Of a DNA stretch of 64,000 bases, positions 56,795 to 64,000 are shown piece by piece. The position numbers and the translations under genes are program-made. Where the stretch lies: the NCBI GenBank assembly GCA_024704175.1, contig CP085629.1, positions 62,001 to 126,000 on the forward strand, written 5' to 3'. The first letter of the stretch is position 1; each line of letters opens with the position of its first letter. The notes below the pieces were generated by a model, which was not told where the DNA came from, did no database searches, and saw nothing but the letters and a program-made list of their open reading frames with translations. Source of the DNA: Paenibacillus sp. P25. Lineage in GTDB: Bacteria > Bacillota > Bacilli > Paenibacillales > NBRC-103111.

Positions 56795-57966
56795 ATGACT
56801 ACAGATCATTCTGCTTCTGGACAAGCTTTAGGATATGTGTATCAGTTTGATCGTGCGACTTATAGACTATTCCAGTCTGGGGTAGATGTAGTCGAAGTCG
56901 GAGTCGAAGACATTGATGATGTGAGTGTCCATTATGGTAGCGGAAAAGAGATCAGGGAGCAGGATAAATCCACGGTCAACTCAGGATCTCCGCTCTCTGA
57001 CCGAAGCGTTGCATTGTGGAAGACCCTTCACATCTGGGCAGAATTGATTCTCTGTACACCATCTATCATAGACACTACAGAGTTTCATATCGCTACAAAC
57101 GGTTTGATTTCAACTAAATGTTTAGCGCGGCGGATAAATGAAGCAACAGATAAAGAATCCGCAAAGGTTGTTTGTTCTGAGTTGAGACAGATAATACCGA
57201 CTTTAAGGGATGATTTGGTATCATTCGGAACAACGATAGGTAAACTTAGTGACAAACAGTTAAAAGCCTTAATCATAAAGATTTCGGTATTCGATAAGAT
57301 GAGTTCACAATATGGGGGCAATCTTGAAGATCTTCAAGCTCTTAGGTTTTTTGAATCTGGAATGAAAGTTGGTCTCTTTGATCGAATGAACGGATGGGTA
57401 AAAGGAAAATCAGAGTACAAGTTGAAGCCGGACAACAACCCCGAATCCTTAGAGAAGACTTTGATAAAGAGTTTCAGGGATTACACAGAAAGGCAACAGT
57501 TGCTCAATTGTCAGCTATAATTGAGCCTTTCGATATGAAGGTAGATACAAGTGAATATGAATCTCATGGCTTTGTCAAGCAATTGGATTGGATTAATGTT
57601 GATGAAGAGACAATTCGGGATGCTATTCTGAATTACTTATATGCACAAGATGCACGGTTAAAATGGACAGATACTAGCGCTGTTTCGGAGTCTACGCTGT
57701 TGCTTTACGAGGAAGATCTTAAAACTCGGTGGAAAATTGCAAGTAGACGAGCTTACAGACATCCGAATCCTTCTGAAGAGGTCAAGGGTCAAGAATGCTT
57801 AGACTTAACAATGGAGCAGGATACATATATTCATAACGAGATTATGCCAAAATCTATTACTTGTGGAAATTTCCACGCTTTAGCCCATTTTAGTGAAGAA
57901 CAGGAACCACTAATTGGCTGGCATCCTAGGTTCAAGTACTTATCGAAAGGGAGTCCTAAGTCATGA
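56795..57966 (+). CDS. ABC-3C effector: nuclease-like N-terminus with ABC-3C C-terminal domain (one frameshift)
   Basis: About 390 residues. The N-terminal ~85 residues, GQALGYVYQFDRATYRLF ... VEDIDDVSVHY ... EQDK ... LSDRSVALWKTLHIW, follow the pattern of restriction-like DUF4297/Cap4-type nucleases; Asp41/Asp42 and Gln56-x-Lys58 would be the active site. The rest, ending LIGWHPRFKYLSKG, looks like the C-terminal domain of ABC three-component systems. The frame breaks near 57505, and correction joins ERQQL to AQLSAIIEPFDMKV. The next gene starts in its stop codon (ATGA). Domain assignments are by pattern memory and need an HMM search. Confidence 0.68.
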
Positions 57967-58475
57967 GTGGAGCTCTTCTACGTGAGTATGAAATAATGCA
58001 AAACCCTGCTCTTGGAGCAAATGCTCTTTGGGCGTTTACTCAGGGGTTCATCTCTCGACCAACGGAGGATTTGCAACCTCTTACAATGTGGCATTTAATT
58101 AGTGTCCTCCCATTGATATTTCATGATACCAGTAGAAAAATGATAATAAAGAGACGAGAATCATCAGGCCTACGTTCAATTCTTGATCGCGATCCTGCAA
58201 GCTCAGTTGGTCAAAATGAGACTGTCTTTAATATTGATGGTAGATTAATGGCTATGGAGGACAGAACATTTCGTTCTCTTAACCTAGCGATTGCTTGTAA
58301 GCTTATTACTCTCGAAGAAGGATACTTTTCATCAAGTGTGCCTTACAAGCTCCCAAAGTTGGTATCTAATGAAACAAAAGCTATATTAAAAGCGGCTCAT
58401 AAATTAGGGGTATGGGCAGGTAGCATGACTGTTTTTGAATATCTGACAATTTTAGGAGTGGAGCCATTAAAATGA
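57963..58475 (+). CDS. ABC-3C middle component
   Basis: 170 residues: [72 protein letters not shown]. The small size, the N-terminal phrase [12 protein letters not shown] and the position between a CTD-bearing effector and a DUF3732 ATPase match the middle component described for ABC three-component conflict systems. It is thought to connect effector and ATPase; no enzymatic motif is seen. It overlaps both neighbours by 4 bases (ATGA). Confidence 0.7.
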   Translation: MSGALLREYEIMQNPALGANALWAFTQGFISRPTEDLQPLTMWHLISVLPLIFHDTSRKMIIKRRESSGLRSILDRDPASSVGQNETVFNIDGRLMAMEDRTFRSLNLAIACKLITLEEGYFSSSVPYKLPKLVSNETKAILKAAHKLGVWAGSMTVFEYLTILGVEPLK

Positions 58476-60663
58476 ACTTTGCAATATTGAAGATAATCAT
58501 TTGGTCTAGAGATTCCAATAAGGCTCCACGTACAATTGATTTTAAGCCAGGGGCAATAAATTACATTACCGGTTATAGCCGCAGTGGTAAGTCGCCATTA
58601 TTGAAATAATTGATTACTGCTTTGGATCTGGAGGGTGCTCCATCCCAAAGATCGGACCGATTAGACGAAACTCTGCATGGTATGGATTGTTATTCAAGAC
58701 CGTAGAGGGAGAAAAGCTATTTGCTCGTAGAGACCCGGGTGAGCAAGACTCCACAGATGACTACATGATAACTGAAGGAATAACTGTTTCTGTTCCTGAT
58801 GTACCTGGGAAAAATGCAAACCGTGATAATGCCAAGGGTATTCTGGGAAGGTTGGCAAAAATACCCCAGTCGAACTCGGACTTTAATGAATCAGGGAGCG
58901 GATATAAGGGAAGAGCTTCAATTTCCGATATGACCGCTTTCATGTTCCAGCCACAGCGGATAGTTGCTAATAATGAGACGATGTTCTTCGAAGCAGATGT
59001 TGAGGAACATGCTAGGAAATTACGAGAGATCTTCCCTCTGGTTTTAGGGGTTGTCGATGCTGAAACATTAATAAAACAGCATCGCTTACAAGAAGTTAGA
59101 CGGTTGATTGAGCGCAAACAGCGACAGCTTGATGCGTTGAAAATAAATATTGAAAACTTTTCAGGCGAAGTAAGGGGTAGATATATAGCCGCGATGCAGT
59201 ATGGCTTAACACCTTCCATCAATATAGACGATACGAGTACTCAGGTATTGTTCGATCGGCTGATAGGTATTGTAACAGCTTGGAAATTAGACTCTAGTTA
59301 TTTAGATACAGACGGGCACCATGAAAACAGTCAGAGGCTCTCAAGATTACGAGAAAGGGAAGCTTTACTGCACTCCGAAATTACAACATTAAGAGTCAGG
59401 CTCACCCAGTTGAGGGAGCTTTCGTTAGCAAGGGCAAAATCAGAATTCAATATTTCTAGAAAGAAAGACAGGCTTTCTTCAGCATCATGGCTTGCGGAAC
59501 GACTGAGTAATAATCATTCCTGCCCACTGTGTGGAAGTGAGAGTGAGTCTCCTTCTAATGAGCTCAAGCAGTTAATTGAAACTACTAAGAAAGTAGAAGC
59601 TCAATGGAAGGCAGTAGAGCTTGTTCCACCGATGTTGGATGCAGAAGAAGTAGACCTCCAAAAACAAATTGCGGTTAAGGAGGCTGAACTTCGTCAAGTA
59701 AGGACAGAACGCGAGTATATTCAAGAAGTAACTGAGGAAATGCAAGCTACTCGGGAGCAACGTGCAATGTTTATAGGTAGAACAGATGAATTCATCAAGC
59801 TACACGAGTCTCTAACTGATGAAGGGATATTCGCAGAAGAAATTGCTGCGTTGAAAGATGAAGAGGCAGAATTACTTAAGGTAGTGGATTTTGAAGCCTT
59901 CGCTCAAAGGAAGGAAACAGCCTTATTTAAGTTTTCAAGGTTTGCCGGTCATTATGGCAACATAATGGATTTAGAGACTGGAGACGATTTGATTCAGCTC
60001 GATACCAACAAATTAACAATAAGGGTAATTGATGAGAATGGTAGTGCAGCATGGTTACGTGAGATTGGCAGCGGAGCTAACTGGCTTGGTTACCACGTTG
60101 CTACGTTATTGGCTTTACATGAGCTCTTCATCAGCCAAAATATACCTTATGTGCCGAGTCTTTTGGTTATTGACCAGCCAAGTCAAACCCAGTTCCCTGA
60201 TGATGACGAAATTGATTCTGAACAAGAAGAAAAACAGGCAGTTAATAAAGTCTTCCAGGCATTATCTACGGGCATTAAAAGGATGAACGGTAATTTACAA
60301 GTTATTGTCAGTGAACATGCTGGACAAAGTGTTGTGGATGGTCTTGAAAATGTATTTCTTGTCGAAAAATGGCGCAGAGGTCGTAAGATGATACCTTGGC
60401 ATTGGAGTAAGGAAATGGATGCGAAAATGCTCGGCAAAAATGCTCAATACGCGACTGAGGATTTATTTGAATCACACATTGAGCCTGCTTGTAAGGACGC
60501 CGTTGGAGACGATTTGTGCCAGATCAGTTTTTCAAATGCTTCTTTTAGTGAAGATGGAATCGTGTTTCATGCTTCTGCGGAACCCCTTGACAAAGGGACG
60601 ATCAAACTTGCAGGATTAATAGATTTTGACTTAAATGTAAGTTTCTTGTTAGCCGAGGAATAA
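58472..60663 (+). CDS. DUF3732-type SMC-like ABC ATPase (one frameshift)
   Basis: About 730 residues. Walker A GYSRSGKS lies at 58571-58594; the frame breaks just after it (a missing G near 58594), and correction gives [27 protein letters not shown] long coiled coil carries a CPLC zinc-hook-like turn (59521-59532). The signature is [12 protein letters not shown] (60067-60102), and Walker B is LLVIDQPSQ (about 60160-60186), with Gln in place of the usual Glu, as in this family. Predicted to dimerise on ATP and sense nucleic acid or phage events, driving the effector. Its start overlaps the previous stop. Confidence 0.82.
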
Positions 60664-60666
60664 TAC

Positions 60667-60703
60667 AAAACCGCCAGTAATTTGATCTGGCGGTTTTAAT
60701 TTT
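60667..60703 (+). terminator. Terminator of the three-gene ABC-3C operon
   Basis: AAAACCGCCAG with CTGGCGGTTTT, loop TAATTTGAT, then AATTTT. The next ~215 bases to the Xre gene show only a 23-codon open frame and nothing I can name. Confidence 0.88.
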
Positions 60704-60919
60704 AAAGCTGTCGCTACAATCGGCGCTATCTCTTTGTTATGGATCTGTTACTGAAGGTCGGGCAGATTGATGTCTTTGTTATACGCTTTAAATGGGTTCT
60801 GGCATTTTAGAGGAATTTTGCAGAACGTGCCAAATTAAACGGGAACTACCAAGTGTCGATGTTTTTAATATCACCCAAAGATCTCCTTTAAAATCACCTT
60901 TGCCTTGCGAAGGTCCTCA

Positions 60920-61207
60920 TTAGAAAACCTCAGCAAGCATATCGATTATATCCTGCAAATCCTTTTGCTTATTTGTTTCCCCTAGATCGATCTCTGAATA
61001 CCGGAGTAACTCTAAAACGTCCACTTTAAGTGCAGCGGCTATTTTACCCAAGGTCGTCATCGTAAAGTTCTTTTCTCCACGTTCAACCGCACCTATATAT
61101 GAATAATGAACTCCAGCCAGTTCCCCAAGTTGCTCCTGAGAAAAGCCCTTTTCTTTTCGAATATCTCGAACCCTTGCACCAATATTTTTTAAAAGACGAT
61201 CTGGCAT
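60920..61207 (-). CDS. Xre-family regulator
   Basis: 95 residues; a single helix-turn-helix near residues 8-62 (IGARVRDIRKEKGFSQEQLGELAGVHYSYIGAVERGEKNFTMTTLGKIAAALKVD). ATG 61207 is chosen because AAGAGGTG precedes it. The sequence style resembles controller (C) proteins of restriction-modification and Xre regulators of Tn7-like elements. It is divergent from the orphan ORF and the tns genes; the ~170-bp divergent region is very AT-rich, with a weak dyad CTATTA-N12-TAATAG at 61318-61341. It probably regulates cargo or transposition genes. Confidence 0.85.
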   Translation of the reverse strand: MPDRLLKNIGARVRDIRKEKGFSQEQLGELAGVHYSYIGAVERGEKNFTMTTLGKIAAALKVDVLELLRYSEIDLGETNKQKDLQDIIDMLAEVF

Positions 61208-61378
61208 TAGATACACCTCTTACTTGAAGTGTAGTCAAATGATCAGACAGGAAACATTACTATATAAATATTATTTTTAAAAATAATTCCAACAGGTATT
61301 AAACTATTGTTTTTTGTCTATTACTAATACTAAATTAATAGATTTATAGATTATCGAAAACGAGGAGGCGAATTGATT

Positions 61379-61723
61379 ATGATATCGAACGCTCGGATTG
61401 GTTGGGCAGTTGTTACGACTAAGGGAATCTTATTTAATCATTTATTTTATTCCTGCAAATATGCAATTAGTGCTGGATGGTACGCACTCGCTGCTCAAAA
61501 GGGGCCATGGATTATACAAGCGTTCGCGATCGAAGGAAGAACTGATAAGATCCTTATTCTTGCAGAGGGTACATTACACATGGCACATGTTCTTAATTCT
61601 CGTGCAAGTGAACATGTAGACCTGAACAATTATCAATCCCAATTAAACGTTCTGAAGAAGCTGTATAAGCGAAAAAGACTCCGTAGAAAACGTTCAAAGA
61701 CTTTCGGAAAATTACATCATTAA
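61379..61723 (+). CDS. Orphan ORF upstream of tnsA
   Basis: 114 residues starting MISNARIGWAVVTTKGILFNH, with ATG 61379 ten bases after GAGGAGG (a TTG at 61373 is closer). The N-terminal two thirds are mixed and hydrophobic (AISAGWYALAAQKGPWIIQAFAIEG; KILILAEGTLHMAHVL), and the C-terminus is very basic (LYKRKRLRRKRSKTFGKL), which suggests nucleic-acid contact. No family is recognised. It lies 81 bases before tnsA and may be transcribed with it. Confidence 0.55.
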   Translation: MISNARIGWAVVTTKGILFNHLFYSCKYAISAGWYALAAQKGPWIIQAFAIEGRTDKILILAEGTLHMAHVLNSRASEHVDLNNYQSQLNVLKKLYKRKRLRRKRSKTFGKLHH

Positions 61724-61804
61724 ATACCGATGCATTAAAATGAATAAAACTGGAAAAAATGACCACTATAACATTAAACAACTTTATTTCAAGGGTGTGG
61801 TAAT

Positions 61805-62614
61805 GTGGCGAAGCGAAAGTATTCATTTGACGAGGATACTCTGAAGAAAAGGCTAAACGAGGGGAGAGGCAGTGGATTCGGGCCAACATATAAACCGTGG
61901 ATTTTAGTCCACGAGGTTCCTTCAAAAGGAAAATCCAATATTAAACAAGGTTGGAAAACCGGGAGAGATCACCATCTGCTTTCTACTTTGGAAACGAATT
62001 ATTTCTATACTGTCGAATGGGATGACAGAGTATTGGATATAAGAGAGCAATATCCCCTGTTACCTAGAGAAGAAACACAGGAAATTGCCAGTAGTTTAGG
62101 CATTTTACATCCGAGGGATAACAAGACCAAGACGGATATTGTGCTAACTACGGATATTGTTATCACCGAACGTGTCGGTTTATCTAATTCGATAGCGACC
62201 AGAACAGTCAAGTATGAAGAGGATCTGCAAAAGCAGCGAACCAAAGAAAAGCTTCTAATTGAAAAAGTTTACTGGCGGCGACGTAGTGTAGAGTGGAAGA
62301 TCGTTACAGAAAATTCAATTAAGCGCCCATTGGTTTGGAATGTTGAATGGTTATATAAAAACTATTCCATGCAAGGCCATTTTTACGGAGTTGAGCAAGC
62401 GGTTTTACAAAAATTGGAGTTGTTGCTTCTCGAGTTAGTCCATAACCTAAACACCCCGTTAATTTCGATCACCGATGAAACGGATCGGATGTTAAAACTG
62501 CCGTGTGGCACTAGTATGACAATGGTTAAGCATCTGATTGCCATTAAAAAGATAAAAGTGAATATGAACAAGAAAATAAACCCTTCAAAGCCTCTTTCTT
62601 TATTGCATGCGTGA
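61805..62614 (+). CDS. tnsA: TnsA-like endonuclease of a Tn7-like transposon
   Basis: 269 residues, close to Tn7 TnsA (273). The restriction-fold active site is conserved: Glu63 (HHLLSTLETNYFYTVEW), Asp117 (TDIVLTTDIVITE) and Lys136 (IATRTVKYEEDL), corresponding to Tn7 Glu63, Asp114 and Lys132. The phrase VLDIREQYPLLP is shared across the family. TnsA nicks the 5' ends of the element so that transposition is cut-and-paste. The start is GTG 61805 with a weak site. tnsB follows after 12 bases. Confidence 0.92.
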   Translation: MAKRKYSFDEDTLKKRLNEGRGSGFGPTYKPWILVHEVPSKGKSNIKQGWKTGRDHHLLSTLETNYFYTVEWDDRVLDIREQYPLLPREETQEIASSLGILHPRDNKTKTDIVLTTDIVITERVGLSNSIATRTVKYEEDLQKQRTKEKLLIEKVYWRRRSVEWKIVTENSIKRPLVWNVEWLYKNYSMQGHFYGVEQAVLQKLELLLLELVHNLNTPLISITDETDRMLKLPCGTSMTMVKHLIAIKKIKVNMNKKINPSKPLSLLHA

Positions 62615-62626
62615 GAGGAGAAGACC

Positions 62627-64000
62627 ATGGACATCCTGTATGTGAACACGGTAATTCAGTGGATTTCGAACGATGCCAAAAAACAAAATAAGTTTGAACG
62701 TATTTTGTGGATCTGTAATGCTAGAGAACATCTGTATGTTATTGATGTGATGGGAAACAGCTTCCCTATCAGACGTCATTATTCAGATGTTCAAGACGCT
62801 GTACGGGAAAACAGAGCAACGCTAATCAACTACACCACTGAAAAAGAACTTATAGTCAGTGATCAATTAGATAAAGACCGGCTGAATGAACGAGATGAGA
62901 AGTGGAAAGCGATCAAAGAAATCATTATGGATGAGCCGGATATTTTTATCCCGAAATACAGGGGTATTTTGGTAGGCCAAGTGATGAGTAAGTATGGGTT
63001 AAGCAGGCCGGCAGTAGACAAGTACTTAAAGGATTATTGGAAGGCAGGTAAAAATATCAATGGATTGATAAATAATTACTTTAATTGCGGCAACAAGGGG
63101 AAGACCAAGAGAGCAACTGAATCTATGGCCAAGCGTGGGCGACCACGCAAGATTACAGAGCTTGAGCCGGATAAGGTAGGTATCAACGTTACCGATGATG
63201 TATATAAAAAATTTATGATTGCAAAAGAGAAATATTATGAAGGAGAGAAACTGTCTATTTCTGCTAGTTACAATAAAATGATTCGAACATTATTTGTAAA
63301 GGAGTTTCGGGAAGAGAACGGAGAGGAAGTTCCAATTATTCCTGATCGTTCAGAGTTGCCATTAGAAGACACTTTCTATTACCACATACGTAGAGCACAG
63401 CAACTTAATCCATTTGCTTCATTAGAAGGCAGGCACGGTGAACGGAACTTTAACTTAAATATTAGACCAAAAACAGGAAGTTCCACAAAAACTGCATATG
63501 GTCCAGGGGCGCGTTTCCAAATTGATGCCACAATTGCAGATGTCAATCTTCGTAGCGACTACAGAAGATCGCTAATCATAGGAAAGCCTGTAGTTTATAC
63601 TATTCTCGATGTGTTTTCGCATTTCATTGCTGGACTATACGTTGGACTTGAAGGTCCGTCATACTTAGGAGCAATGATGGCGATTTATAACATGGGAATA
63701 CCCAAAATTCCGTTTTGCGCAAAATTTGGGGTTCATATAAAAGAAGAGCAGTGGCCATGCCACCATTTTCCTTCCCAGTTTACTGCGGATAGAGGAGAAC
63801 TGCTATCCAAAAACAACAGAAACATGAATAACGGCTTAAATATTGATATCGAATATGCTGCACCATTCAGAGCTGACTGGAAACCAATTGTTGAAAGTTA
63901 CTTTAATGTATTAAATAAAGGATTAATTCATCGGTTACCCGGTGCCGATTCTTTAAAAATCAAAAAGAGGGGCGAGAAAGATAAAAGGCTGGATTCTGCC
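62627..64000 (+). CDS. tnsB: TnsB-like DDE transposase, 3' end outside the window
   Basis: 458 codons are visible and the frame is open to the edge. The RNase-H/DDE catalytic residues are Asp300 (RFQIDATIAD), Asp388 (FTADRGELL) and Glu423 (PIVESYFNV); their spacing (88 and 35) is the same as I recall for Tn7 TnsB (273, 361, 396). Upstream is a helical DNA-binding part with an AT-hook-like AKRGRPRK. It joins the 3' ends to target DNA and binds the end repeats. ATG 62627 follows AGAGGAGA. tnsC is expected next. Confidence 0.93.
   Translation, partial: MDILYVNTVIQWISNDAKKQNKFERILWICNAREHLYVIDVMGNSFPIRRHYSDVQDAVRENRATLINYTTEKELIVSDQLDKDRLNERDEKWKAIKEIIMDEPDIFIPKYRGILVGQVMSKYGLSRPAVDKYLKDYWKAGKNINGLINNYFNCGNKGKTKRATESMAKRGRPRKITELEPDKVGINVTDDVYKKFMIAKEKYYEGEKLSISASYNKMIRTLFVKEFREENGEEVPIIPDRSELPLEDTFYYHIRRAQQLNPFASLEGRHGERNFNLNIRPKTGSSTKTAYGPGARFQIDATIADVNLRSDYRRSLIIGKPVVYTILDVFSHFIAGLYVGLEGPSYLGAMMAIYNMGIPKIPFCAKFGVHIKEEQWPCHHFPSQFTADRGELLSKNNRNMNNGLNIDIEYAAPFRADWKPIVESYFNVLNKGLIHRLPGADSLKIKKRGEKDKRLDSA

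Larger units (their letters stand above)
56507..64000 (+). mobile_element. Tn7-like transposon, left portion (right end outside the window)
   Basis: Candidate left terminus with TGT (56507-56513 allows three registers). Three exact-period 20-bp direct repeats follow, then AT-rich cargo, then tnsA and tnsB in order. Base composition drops sharply relative to the cydA side. The element is inserted in the intergenic region upstream of cydA. The target-site duplication, tnsC and a TnsD/TniQ protein would lie beyond 64000. Confidence 0.78.

Noticed and set aside
60737..60808. 23-codon open frame after the ABC-3C operon
   Set aside because: No convincing ribosome site and no recognisable product.
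1..64000. tRNA, rRNA or tmRNA genes
   Set aside because: No cloverleaf-like or conserved rRNA segments were recognised on either strand.

Overview
The window looks like chromosome from a fairly GC-rich member of the Paenibacillaceae (Bacillota). The evidence is Bacillales-style gene order (accD-accA-pyk; citZ-icd-mdh; the yxeK-to-yxeQ order), Shine-Dalgarno sites of the GGAGG type, a HutP antiterminator with UAG-repeat leaders, a T-box leader, cre-like sites and a Rex-type operator. The last ~7.5 kb is clearly AT-richer and is read here as a mobile element. About 30 single-base frameshifts, mostly at short homopolymers and mostly in essential genes (dnaE alone has five), show that this is error-containing sequence. 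Broken genes below are therefore annotated as single CDSs across the shift unless stated otherwise.

Layout. 0.1-8.4 kb: dnaE, a PgpA/YutG-like phosphatase, a small protein, accD-accA and pyk. 8.4-9.2 kb: two tandem copies of a structured repeat, then a hotdog thioesterase. 9.3-13 kb: polyphosphate kinase (ppk) behind a PhoP-box-like array, converging on and overlapping ppx. 13.2-17.4 kb: citZ, icd and mdh, with a minisatellite between icd and mdh. 17.5-24.4 kb: a GNAT protein, a TetR-RND efflux pair, peptide deformylase and a PadR plus DUF2269-like pair. 24.4-25.8 kb: a T-box leader and serC. 25.9-37 kb: histidine utilisation (hutH, hutP, an APC permease, an AraC-type regulator, then hutG-hutU-hutI-glutamate dehydrogenase), carrying two HutP leaders that share one architecture. 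37-39 kb: a secreted beta-helix protein, a beta-helix remnant and a 64-residue exported peptide. 39.2-46 kb: a seven-gene operon syntenic with Bacillus subtilis yxeKLMNOPQ (S-(2-succino)cysteine salvage). 46-56.4 kb: YfbR, a polysaccharide deacetylase, class I fumarase, a PhoR/PhoP-like two-component pair, a MITE-like palindrome, a Gfo/Idh/MocA oxidoreductase and cytochrome bd oxidase (cydAB) with a Rex-type operator.

56.5-64 kb: the left part of a Tn7-like transposon, running off the window. It starts with three 20-bp direct repeats (candidate TnsB sites). It carries three translationally coupled genes that I read as an ABC three-component (ABC-3C) conflict system: a nuclease-like effector, a middle component and a DUF3732-type SMC-like ATPase. 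These are followed by an Xre regulator, an orphan ORF, tnsA and the 5' part of tnsB. This is the best candidate for an unusual system in the window.

How it fits together: central carbon metabolism (pyk, citZ, icd, mdh, fum) sits near nitrogen and sulfur scavenging operons. Histidine degradation ends in glutamate, which the co-directional glutamate dehydrogenase can feed into the citrate cycle. Phosphate control (the PhoR/PhoP-like pair) may reach ppk through the PhoP-like box. The dispersed structured repeat (two copies after pyk, one full and one partial copy before the AraC gene) shows compensatory changes and may be an undescribed RNA element.
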